Assembly: GCA_022866585.1 (NCBI GenBank)
Contig: JALHUP010000381.1
Location: 1-5,044, forward strand
DNA: 5,044 bases
Direction of reading: 5' to 3'
Origin: Candidatus Zixiibacteriota bacterium
GTDB lineage: Bacteria > Zixibacteria > MSB-5A5 > SM1-73
The first letter of the stretch is position 1; each line of letters begins with the position of its first letter. The notes under the pieces were generated by a model. It was not told the DNA's origin and searched no databases. It saw nothing but the letters and a program-made list of their open reading frames with translations. Positions 1-5,044 of this stretch are shown here, piece after piece. A program made the position numbers and the translations under genes.

Positions 1-2901
1 CAGATTATCGCCACCCCCATCAAGGACAAAGAGGGAAATATCACTGCCGCTCTGGAAGTGGTCGTGGACATCACCGAGCGCAAGCGGGCAGAAGGCACGT
101 TACGAGAGAGCGAAGAGCGATATCGCACTCTCTTTGAGGACTCCCCGATTTCTCTATGGGAGGAAGATTTCTCCCAGGTCAAAAAGTTCAGTGATAGTTT
201 GCGGGGTAAAGGAGTTAAAGACTTCAGAAAATATTTTGAAAATCATCCCAGAGCTGTGGTCAATTGTACAAACATGGTGAAGGTGATTGATGTAAATAGG
301 GCTAGCCTAGAGTTGTTCAAAGCCAGAAGCAAAGAAGAGCTTCAGCGTGGTTTAGGCAACACTTTTAGTGAAGAGTCATACGATGCATTTAGAGAAGAGC
401 TTGTTGCCCTCACTCAAGGCCAGACCACATTTGCAACTGAATCTATCGCTCAAACTCTCAAGGGTAACAGAAAACATGTGGTCGTAAGATGGTCTGTAGC
501 TCCGGGCTACGATAAAACCTTATCGAAGGTGTTGGTCTCCATTAGCGATGTCACCGAGCTAAAGAGGGCGCGGGAGCAAAATCTCCTTCTTGAAACCAGT
601 AAGGCTTTGTCCCGAACTTTGAAGTTAGATCAGGTGCTGAAAATAGCTACAGAAAAGATGGCTAAAGTTTTGAAGGCGGATCGTTGTGCTGTGGCTTTCA
701 CTGATCAGAATATACAGTCTGCGACAGTAAAGCATATCTATCTTAAAGAGGGGTCTCCCTCCCCAGACCTCTTGGGTTTTACGCTTTCTACGCGTGACTT
801 TTATGAAGCAAAGGAATCTTTGGTAACAAAGGGATATTATAAGATATTTAATACTCGGACCGATCTTATCCCTAAGTCTTTAAGAAAGTATTTTCTCCGA
901 GCCGGGGTCAAATCCACTCTGATTATCCCTGCGTTTATGGGGAATAAACTTTTGGCGTTGTTCACTATCGGGAGTGTAAAAGAGCTACGAAGCTTCACAG
1001 AAGAGGAGATCAGGCTGGCCCGGACCATTACTAATCAAGTCGCGGTAGCTATACAGAATTGTGGGCTTATAGAGGACCTGGAAAGGAAGCATGGTCAGAT
1101 ATCTGAACAGGCGGACCTCTTAAGGACACGATATAATGAACAGAAGATGTTATTTGAGTTGGCTCAGGCATTATCCTCCACTAATGATCTGGATCAAATG
1201 CTCAAGTTCGCCACCCAAAAGGTGACTGAACTTTTGAAAACAGAGAGGAGTTCCATCCTCCTCATTAATCCAGACGGAGAGAGTATCACAATAAAGGCAC
1301 TTCACATTCAAGGAAAATTCCCCACTCCCGATGTGGTAGGCTTCACCCTTGACTCCAAGGCTTTCCCCCAGGTGAAGAAGCTTATAACTCGGACTCGGAC
1401 CCAACCGTTTGTTATTCCCGATACTTCTGCCCTGCCCAAGGAAGACCCTTTGAGGGCGTATTTCCTTAGACGGGGGATGATCAAGTCAACGGTGGCTGTT
1501 GCTCTGCAGTCTAGAGGGAAGCTTTTAGGATTTCTGACCGTCGGCACCATAAAAGAGATCCATCACTATACCCCAGAAGAGATTCAGCTCCTGCAAACCG
1601 TTGCCAATTCTATCGCGGTGACCATTGAAAACCACCTGCTTTTAGAAAGCCTCAAAGCAAATTATGCTCAGATTGACAAACAAGCTCAAACCCTAAAAAG
1701 ACAAGCCGAGGAGAGAGAGACTCTATTGAAAATCAGCCGGGAGCTTTCCCAGACTTTGGATTTGGACCGGATATTAGAGATAGCTACAAAAGAAGCGGCC
1801 CAGGCTCTCCGGGTGGATAGGTGCGCCGCTACGTTAGCTTTTCCAGAAGAGGGTTATGCTGAAATAAGGTGCATCTACGTGAAAGGGGACAAATCGGTTA
1901 CTCACCTCTTAGGATACAAGTTGTATCCACATAACTTGCCCCAAGCCAAAGAGATGTTCGACAAAAGGAAAGCGATTCATATTCCCAACATCTACCATCT
2001 TTCGGACAAAAGCTTCGCAAAAGAATATTTCATAAAGGAGGGAATAAAATCGGTGGTCTTTTCTCCCATGGTTCATGGGGAAAAACTGGTAGGCTTTTTT
2101 GTTTTAAGCACAATGGAAGATTTCAAAACCTTCACCAAGGAGGAGATAAAATTAGCCCAGACCATCGCGGATCAAGTAGCCGTGGCTATTGAGAATGCAA
2201 GGCTTCTGGAACTGGTGAGAAGAAGCTCAGGGGATTTGAAAGCACTATCTATTCAGTTGATCAACGTCCAGGAGGATGAACGAAAGAAAATTGCGCAAGA
2301 GTTGCATGACGAGATCGGGCAGACACTTTTTGCCATGAAGATGAATCTGGAGATGACCAAAAAGAGCTTGCCCCCAGACTCGGAGAAACTTGAGGATATG
2401 AAGAACCGGTTAACTGATACAGAAAATCTTTTGAGTCAAACTATAGATCAGATAAGAAATTTGACTACAGATTTACGACCTAGTATGTTAGACGACTTTG
2501 GATTGATACCGGCATTAAATTGGTATATAGACAACTTCTCTAAAAGGACAAATATTAAGGTTTACTTAAAAATCAAAAATTTTAAGCCCAGATTATCTTC
2601 TGAAGTCGAAACAACATTCTACCGTATAATCCAAGAAGCCTTAACCAATGTGGCCAAGCATGCCCAAGCCACCGAGGTTTCGATTTTGCTTGCTCGAGAG
2701 AATTCAAATGCCTGCCTCGCGGTTGAGGACAATGGGATTGGATTCGATGCCAAAAAGGCGACCTTTCCAAAAGATAGGTTGGGGATATTCAGCATGAAGG
2801 AGAGGGTGGGGCTCTTAAATGGTGAATTTGAAATTCGCTCCAAAGCAAATAGAGGAACAAAACTTAGCGTAAAAATTCCATTAGTAGAAAAGAGAGTGTG
2901 A
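1..2901 (+). CDS. PAS-PAS-GAF-GAF-GAF sensor histidine kinase, HisKA_3/NarX-DegS type (5' end outside window)
   Basis: The frame is open from base 1, so the GTG at 58 is internal and 966 C-terminal residues are visible. Visible residues 1-31 are the end of a PAS/PAC domain (VVDITERKRAE). Residues 38-188 form a second, enlarged PAS domain ending in ISDVTELKRAREQ. Three GAF domains follow at about 194-362, 380-552 and 570-741, repeating every 188-191 codons and joined by similar helical linkers. The HisKA_3 dimerisation region carries the H-box ERKKIAQELHDEIGQ with phosphoacceptor His769 (2305-2307), then LRPSMLDDFGL from about 826. The HATPase domain has the N-box EALTNVAKHA (Asn883), the G1 box DNGIGFD (Asp910) and the G2-like RLGIFSMKERV, in which the usual first glycine is Arg. 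No membrane segment is visible, so this part should be cytosolic. The three GAF domains lack recognisable chromophore motifs, so the ligands are unknown. Its partner is the regulator at 3030-3689. The kinase class is very sure; the signal is not known. Confidence 0.95.
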   Translation, partial: QIIATPIKDKEGNITAALEVVVDITERKRAEGTLRESEERYRTLFEDSPISLWEEDFSQVKKFSDSLRGKGVKDFRKYFENHPRAVVNCTNMVKVIDVNRASLELFKARSKEELQRGLGNTFSEESYDAFREELVALTQGQTTFATESIAQTLKGNRKHVVVRWSVAPGYDKTLSKVLVSISDVTELKRAREQNLLLETSKALSRTLKLDQVLKIATEKMAKVLKADRCAVAFTDQNIQSATVKHIYLKEGSPSPDLLGFTLSTRDFYEAKESLVTKGYYKIFNTRTDLIPKSLRKYFLRAGVKSTLIIPAFMGNKLLALFTIGSVKELRSFTEEEIRLARTITNQVAVAIQNCGLIEDLERKHGQISEQADLLRTRYNEQKMLFELAQALSSTNDLDQMLKFATQKVTELLKTERSSILLINPDGESITIKALHIQGKFPTPDVVGFTLDSKAFPQVKKLITRTRTQPFVIPDTSALPKEDPLRAYFLRRGMIKSTVAVALQSRGKLLGFLTVGTIKEIHHYTPEEIQLLQTVANSIAVTIENHLLLESLKANYAQIDKQAQTLKRQAEERETLLKISRELSQTLDLDRILEIATKEAAQALRVDRCAATLAFPEEGYAEIRCIYVKGDKSVTHLLGYKLYPHNLPQAKEMFDKRKAIHIPNIYHLSDKSFAKEYFIKEGIKSVVFSPMVHGEKLVGFFVLSTMEDFKTFTKEEIKLAQTIADQVAVAIENARLLELVRRSSGDLKALSIQLINVQEDERKKIAQELHDEIGQTLFAMKMNLEMTKKSLPPDSEKLEDMKNRLTDTENLLSQTIDQIRNLTTDLRPSMLDDFGLIPALNWYIDNFSKRTNIKVYLKIKNFKPRLSSEVETTFYRIIQEALTNVAKHAQATEVSILLARENSNACLAVEDNGIGFDAKKATFPKDRLGIFSMKERVGLLNGEFEIRSKANRGTKLSVKIPLVEKRV

Positions 2902-2929
2902 GGAAAACCACATTTCTTGTGCTAACATT
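2898..2929 (+). pseudogene. Remnant of a response-regulator 5' end
   Basis: A GTG at 2898-2900 overlaps the kinase stop codon (2899-2901) and sits exactly where the live regulator ATG (3030) falls in the repeat alignment. Its reading is MRKTTFLV followed by a frame change and a stop, against MGKIRLLVADDH in the intact gene, with Met, Lys, Leu and Val in register. Over the first eight codons about 16 of 24 bases agree. After that the match continues only with one-base gaps (GTG-CTAAC-AT against GTGGCTGACGAT). On its own this stretch would be weak evidence, but it continues a much stronger alignment without interruption. It ends where the kinase-like remnant begins and codes for nothing useful today. 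Confidence 0.65.
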
Positions 2930-3029
2930 ATGAAGAGAATTAAGCTTTCAAATCATCAATTTGAAATTCGTTTGAGTAAAATAGATGAACAAAACTAAAC
3001 CTAAAAATTCCATTAAAAGAGAGGAGAGT
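2930..3029 (+). pseudogene. Remnant of a sensor-kinase 3' end (HATPase C-terminus)
   Basis: Read from ATG 2930 the sequence gives MKRIKLSNHQFEIRLS, matching the kinase stretch MKERVGLLNGEFEIRS with one codon missing. After a one-base deletion near 2977 the frame continues as NR-stop-TKLNLKIPLKERRV, matching NRGTKLSVKIPLVEKRV. The stop is TGA at 2986-2988 in place of GGA. So this is a kinase tail broken by a frameshift and a nonsense codon. In its frame the terminal codons GTA TGG overlap the regulator ATG at 3030. Its level of divergence fits either an old duplicate of the neighbouring kinase or the tail of a paralogous kinase that has been deleted. Confidence 0.85.
3018..3028 (+). promoter_or_regulatory. 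Ribosome binding site that fixes the regulator start at 3030
   Basis: The purine run AGAGAGGAGAG ends one base before the T preceding ATG 3030. It offers an AGGAG core at 3022-3026 with only three bases of spacing, or GAGAGG at 3019-3024 with five. The alternative in-frame ATG at 2985 has no comparable purine run in front of it, and its extra 15 residues come out of the kinase remnant read in a different frame. The site itself lies inside the kinase-tail remnant, where it corresponds to the codons for the final Glu-Lys-Arg of the live kinase. Confidence 0.75.
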
Positions 3030-3689
3030 ATGGGCAAGATCAGATTACTCGTGGCTGACGATCATAAGATCTTTCGTCAGGGAATCAAGAAGCTCTTGGA
3101 AGAGGAGAAAGATCTGCAGGTGGTGGGCGAAGCCAAGGATGGCCGGGAGGCCGTTAAGAAAGCTGAAGAGTTGAAGCCGGATATAGTCTTAATGGATGTA
3201 GCCATGGCCGATCTTAATGGCATGGAGGCAACCAGGCAGATAAAGAAGGCTCTGCCTGATACCAAGATATTGATGCTGACCATGCACAAAAACGAGGAGT
3301 ATGTTTTGCAATCTTTTCAAGCCGGTGCCTGTGCTTATGTTTTGAAGGAAGGTGCGGTAGAAGAGTTGGTCTCTGCAATTCACTCCGTCTATAATGATAA
3401 ATCTTATTTAAGCCCGACCATCTCCAAGACCGTGGTCGACGCCTACCTTAGGAAGATGGAGACCGGAAAAATGGAGACCCCCTTTGATCTTCTCACTGAT
3501 AGAGAAAGAGAGGTATTGCAACTGATTGCTGAGGGATATACCAATCGTGAGGTGGCTAAGTCTCTTTACATCAGCGTGAAGACGGTCGAGGCTCATCGAG
3601 CCCACATCATGCAGAAATTGGACATCCATGAAGTAGCAAGGCTGGTCAAATACGCTATCCAAAAGGGACTGGTGGATCTGACCACATAA
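3030..3689 (+). CDS. NarL/FixJ-family response regulator (REC + LuxR-type HTH)
   Basis: A 219-residue protein, the normal length for this family. Residues 3-120 are a receiver domain with acidic residues Asp10 and Asp11, phosphoacceptor Asp56 (3195-3197, context DIVLMDVAM), Thr84 and Lys106. Residues 152-213 are a LuxR-type helix-turn-helix with LTDREREVLQLIAEG and the recognition-helix region ISVKTVEAHRAHIMQKL. It should be activated by phosphotransfer from the kinase just upstream and then bind DNA as a dimer; its targets are not visible here. The start at 3030 is chosen because MGKIRLLVADDH matches the canonical N-terminus and a purine-rich leader precedes it. The in-frame ATG at 2985 would only add 15 residues read from the relic spacer. 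The usual proline after DVAM is Ala60. Family assignment is very sure. Confidence 0.95.
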   Translation: MGKIRLLVADDHKIFRQGIKKLLEEEKDLQVVGEAKDGREAVKKAEELKPDIVLMDVAMADLNGMEATRQIKKALPDTKILMLTMHKNEEYVLQSFQAGACAYVLKEGAVEELVSAIHSVYNDKSYLSPTISKTVVDAYLRKMETGKMETPFDLLTDREREVLQLIAEGYTNREVAKSLYISVKTVEAHRAHIMQKLDIHEVARLVKYAIQKGLVDLTT

Positions 3690-3692
3690 AGG

Positions 3693-3737
3693 TTCAAAAT
3701 TCAAGATTCAAACATGAGCGACAAAATTTTGAATCTT
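3693..3737. repeat. AT-rich inverted repeat just after the regulator stop
   Basis: AAGATTCAAA (3703-3712) is the exact reverse complement of TTTGAATCTT (3728-3737). TTCAAAATT (3693-3701) is the exact reverse complement of AATTTTGAA (3725-3733). The two pairings share the right-hand arm and are mutually exclusive. The hairpin starts four bases after the regulator stop but is AT-rich and has no T-run behind it, so it is at best a weak transcript end or a 3' stabilising structure. Confidence 0.55.
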
Positions 3738-3887
3738 CTGTATGTGAGGGGAAGATAAGGTCGGCGTTATGAAAAGACATTCTCAAAATGCAAATAAAGG
3801 GGAAAATCGTACTAGGAGTTTATAATTAAAAAATACGGCATTTTGCTACTTGTCAAGTTTTGGGAAGACCTTATATTGCTTTTGCAA

Positions 3888-3914
3888 GTTAGACTTCATA
3901 CTGTTAGACTTCAT
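3888..3914. repeat. 12-base direct repeat, two units
   Basis: GTTAGACTTCAT occurs at 3888-3899 and again at 3903-3914, separated by ACT, giving a 15-base period. It directly abuts the left side of the long hairpin at 3918-3983. With two units it could be a factor-binding pair or simple slippage; nothing in the sequence decides between them. Confidence 0.6.
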
Positions 3915-3917
3915 CCC

Positions 3918-3983
3918 GAGGGTGTGCCCTGTAGCTTTGGGTAGTTCCTAGCCCCCCTCTACCCTTACCAAAAGCACACCCTC
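3918..3983. repeat. Long GC-rich imperfect hairpin (possible structured RNA or MITE-like relic)
   Basis: GAGGGTGTGC (3918-3927) and GCACACCCTC (3974-3983) form a perfect 10-base stem. Inside it GGGTAG (3939-3944) pairs with CTACCC (3959-3964) around a 14-base C-rich loop, or TTTGG (3936-3940) pairs with CCAAA (3968-3972). Neither strand has a T-run right after the stem, so a classical terminator is unlikely. No flanking target duplication is evident. Its GC-rich character stands out against the AT-rich surroundings. Confidence 0.55.
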
Positions 3984-4167
3984 TTCCTCTATCTGGACCA
4001 CAGGCAGCCTCAAGAGCTTACAGTTAGGGTTGATTTAGTTCTTTTATTTTTGGATAATTAAATTTTCCAGCCTAAACTTATCTTTTGTAGTGAAGAAGGG
4101 GGAAATGTCTTCATTCTTCTGAAGTTAGATATTCTTTCAAGATGAATCCTTCGATTGATATGGCATC

Positions 4168-4210
4168 ATAAAATTAAAACAGAGCGATCTTTCAACAAGA
4201 TCGCTCTGTT
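4168..4210 (-). terminator. Rho-independent terminator for the leftward ASCH gene
   Basis: AACAGAGCGATCTT (4178-4191) and AAGATCGCTCTGTT (4197-4210) form a perfect 14-base-pair stem around the loop TCAAC. On the - strand the stem runs straight into TTTTAATTTTAT (4179-4168), a good uridine tract. On the + strand it is followed by CGGAACTG with no T-run, so it should act leftward only. It lies about 160 bases beyond the stop of the - strand gene, implying a long 3' untranslated region. Confidence 0.88.
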
Positions 4211-4303
4211 CGGAACTGAAAGAATTAGTTGGGTTTTATCCCGTTTATTTTATCGGCAAATCATTTATCCTGCTTTAATTCTTTTCCAGAAAGGTTTATC
4301 AGC

Positions 4304-4328
4304 TCATATCCGATTTCGCGGGATATGA
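4304..4328. repeat. Small inverted repeat in the 3' UTR of the ASCH gene
   Basis: TCATATCC (4304-4311) and GGATATGA (4321-4328) are exact reverse complements around the 9-base loop GATTTCGCG. The stem can be extended by CG/CG pairing if one G is bulged. It lies about 40 bases past the - strand stop codon, without a T-run on either strand, so it is more likely a 3' UTR structure than a terminator. Confidence 0.5.
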
Positions 4329-4367
4329 TTCATGTGGTTACCTATGAATAGTATTGAGGAATAGATT

Positions 4368-5044
4368 TCACAAGTTGGCACGTATAAGGCAACTGAGGGA
4401 TAATGCGGTTGGCCAGATCGTTTGCTTTTTCACTTCACAGAAAGATTGAGGGACTTTTAAATCTTTCTGCACTAATTGTTCCATTTGTATTTGTGGGATG
4501 GGGTCTTTAAATGGTTTCACTTCCTTGAATATAATAGCACTGACCTCCGATGCACCGTTGCAATATGAACCAAATTCGTCAAAAGTGCAACCAAGTTCAT
4601 CCTTCCAATCCGACCAGATTCTTTCAGGAGAACTTGTTATGATGTCGCCAATGATTGCCTCTCCAACGAAACGCCTTGAAGGAGAGGAAGCGTAAAGGAG
4701 GGCTGAAGCACCTTTCCATTTGCTCGAAAATCTTCTTCTAATCTCAACCCTTTTCTTTCCTTTGATTATCGCATCAGCAAAAGCCGGTCGAATGCTAAAT
4801 ACTAAATCGCAGTGCGCTGTGTTACCATTCAAAGTGAAATTCTCTATTATAGAGGGCAGTTTGTTAACGACACCTTTCCACACATCCTTAAAACTTGCGC
4901 TACAAGATAATTCTTCATCAAAAAGCCGGTATTGAACCCCTGCAAGTCCGTTATTCACAAATCCATAGTTTCTAAAGAATTGCTCCAATTCAAACCACAA
5001 TTTGGAGGGAGCGGTGAAATGAATATGTGTTGCTATATTTCTGA
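4368..5044 (-). CDS. ASCH (PUA-like) domain protein, probably with an N-terminal GNAT domain (5' end outside window)
   Basis: The frame has no stop up to the right edge, so the TTG at 5000 is probably internal; 224 residues are visible (numbered from 5042 leftwards). Residues about 80-204 are an ASCH domain of the PUA superfamily: LVFSIRPAFADAI, the signature GKKRVEIR (95-102, the GxKxxExR pattern), LLYASSP (115-121), VGEAIIGDI (126-134) and VPQSF (197-201). ASCH domains are predicted RNA- or nucleotide-binding modules. Residues 1-50 (HIHFTAPSKLWFELEQFFRN, then YGFVNNG and GVQYRLF) resemble the last helix and strands of a GNAT acetyltransferase, suggesting an acetyltransferase-ASCH fusion, but the acetyl-CoA-binding loop would be outside the window. 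About 20 residues after the ASCH domain form an unremarkable tail. The gene converges on the regulator gene and has its own terminator. ASCH is well supported; GNAT is tentative; substrate unknown. Confidence 0.82.
   Translation of the reverse strand, partial: RNIATHIHFTAPSKLWFELEQFFRNYGFVNNGLAGVQYRLFDEELSCSASFKDVWKGVVNKLPSIIENFTLNGNTAHCDLVFSIRPAFADAIIKGKKRVEIRRRFSSKWKGASALLYASSPSRRFVGEAIIGDIITSSPERIWSDWKDELGCTFDEFGSYCNGASEVSAIIFKEVKPFKDPIPQIQMEQLVQKDLKVPQSFCEVKKQTIWPTALSLSCLIRANL

Larger units (their letters stand above)
2794..3065 (+). repeat. Degenerate tandem direct repeat spanning kinase 3' end, spacer and regulator 5' end
   Basis: Two copies of about 136 bases lie head to tail, roughly 2794-2929 and 2930-3065. 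Exact shared blocks are AATTTGAAATTCG (2825 and 2958), GAACAAAACT (2855 and 2988) and TAAAAATTCCATTA (2870 and 3002). By hand count 2825-2883 matches 2958-3015 at 48 of 59 columns with one gap, and 2870-2921 matches 3002-3053 at about 40 of 52 without gaps. Agreement is weaker towards both outer ends. Copy 1 holds the live kinase C-terminus and a dead regulator start. Copy 2 holds a dead kinase C-terminus and the live regulator start. Confidence 0.88.
3690..4367. other. 678-base convergent intergenic region, no convincing gene
   Basis: This stretch separates the regulator stop from the stop of the leftward ASCH gene. Both strands are broken by frequent stops, and I see no tRNA, rRNA or complete protein gene. 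It contains an AT-rich inverted repeat just after the regulator, an 8-base inverted repeat (CAAAATGC at 3784-3791 with GCATTTTG at 3838-3845), a 12-base direct repeat, a long GC-rich imperfect hairpin, a - strand terminator and a further small hairpin at 4304-4328. A short ATG-initiated frame at 3769-3825 (18 codons) and a - strand open stretch around 3950-4035 are too short to support. Confidence 0.6.

Noticed and set aside
58..60. GTG as the start codon of the kinase
   Set aside because: The frame is open to base 1 and the 19 codons before it read as the end of a PAS/PAC domain (Q-I-I-A-T-P-I-K-D-K-E-G-N), so the true start lies outside the window.
2946..2966. Palindrome TTTCAAAT-CATCA-ATTTGAAA as an operator or terminator for the regulator
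   Set aside because: It lies inside the kinase-tail remnant, has no T-run, and is explained more simply as decayed coding sequence. The matching place in the live kinase only partly forms it.
2985..3029. In-frame upstream ATG that would extend the response regulator by 15 residues
   Set aside because: It has no ribosome binding site, the extra residues are lysine/asparagine-rich and unlike a receiver N-terminus, and the DNA is a kinase-tail remnant read in another frame. ATG 3030 has a purine-rich leader and the canonical N-terminus.
3769..3825. Tiny ORF (MKRHSQNANKGENRTRSL) with an AAGG motif eight bases upstream
   Set aside because: Eighteen codons with a weak leader is expected by chance, and there is no recognisable motif or conserved feature.
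3784..3845. 8-base inverted repeat CAAAATGC/GCATTTTG as a terminator or mobile-element end
   Set aside because: The arms are short with a 46-base AT-rich loop, no T-run and no target-site duplication. Chance occurrence is plausible.
3947..4035. - strand open stretch reading CKLLRLPVVQIEEEGVLLVR, then VEGG and a stop
   Set aside because: It looks protein-like for about 28 codons but has no start codon, is bounded by stops and overlaps the long hairpin. It could be a gene remnant but cannot be assigned.
4498..4935. + strand open frames of 65 and 71 codons
   Set aside because: They lie entirely opposite the ASCH coding region, which has clear domain motifs, and they have no ribosome binding site or recognisable product.
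4998..5000. TTG as the start codon of the ASCH protein
   Set aside because: The frame stays open to the window edge and the upstream codons (H-I-H-F-T-A-P-S-K) fit the preceding strand of a GNAT-like fold. No Shine-Dalgarno sequence lies before the TTG.

Overview
The window comes from a bacterial chromosome of moderate GC content. The organism is probably uncultivated: the genes have Shine-Dalgarno leaders, a NarL/DegS-type two-component pair and a large soluble-looking multi-sensor kinase. That style is common in anaerobic or sediment lineages, but nothing here fixes a phylum.

Layout. (1) Bases 1-2901, + strand: the 3' part (966 residues visible, 5' end outside the window) of a HisKA_3-type sensor histidine kinase with the end of one PAS domain, a second enlarged PAS domain, three tandem GAF domains, a phosphoacceptor helix (His at 2305-2307) and an ATPase domain. 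(2) Bases 2902-3029: a spacer that is not ordinary intergenic DNA. It is a decayed junction copy, with a remnant of a response-regulator 5' end followed by a remnant of a kinase 3' end. Both align collinearly with the intact sequences on either side at a spacing of 132-136 bases. (3) Bases 3030-3689, + strand: an intact 219-residue NarL/FixJ-family response regulator (REC plus LuxR-type HTH), the obvious partner of the kinase. (4) Bases 3690-4367: 678 bases without a convincing gene, holding several inverted repeats, a 15-base-period direct repeat and a strong intrinsic terminator that works on the - strand. (5) Bases 4368-5044, - strand, convergent and open at the right edge: an ASCH (PUA-like) domain protein whose visible N-terminal part resembles the C-terminal end of a GNAT acetyltransferase.

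How they work together. The kinase should integrate signals through its PAS/GAF array, autophosphorylate on the HisKA_3 histidine and pass the phosphate to Asp56 of the regulator, which then binds DNA. The signal and target genes cannot be read from the window. The ASCH gene is convergent, has its own terminator and is probably functionally separate.

The most interesting observation is the fossil duplication between kinase and regulator. It suggests the two genes once overlapped by a stop/start codon and were separated by a tandem duplication, or by deletion within a tandem array of kinase-regulator pairs. I see no evidence for a wholly new system such as a defence island, CRISPR array or mobile element.
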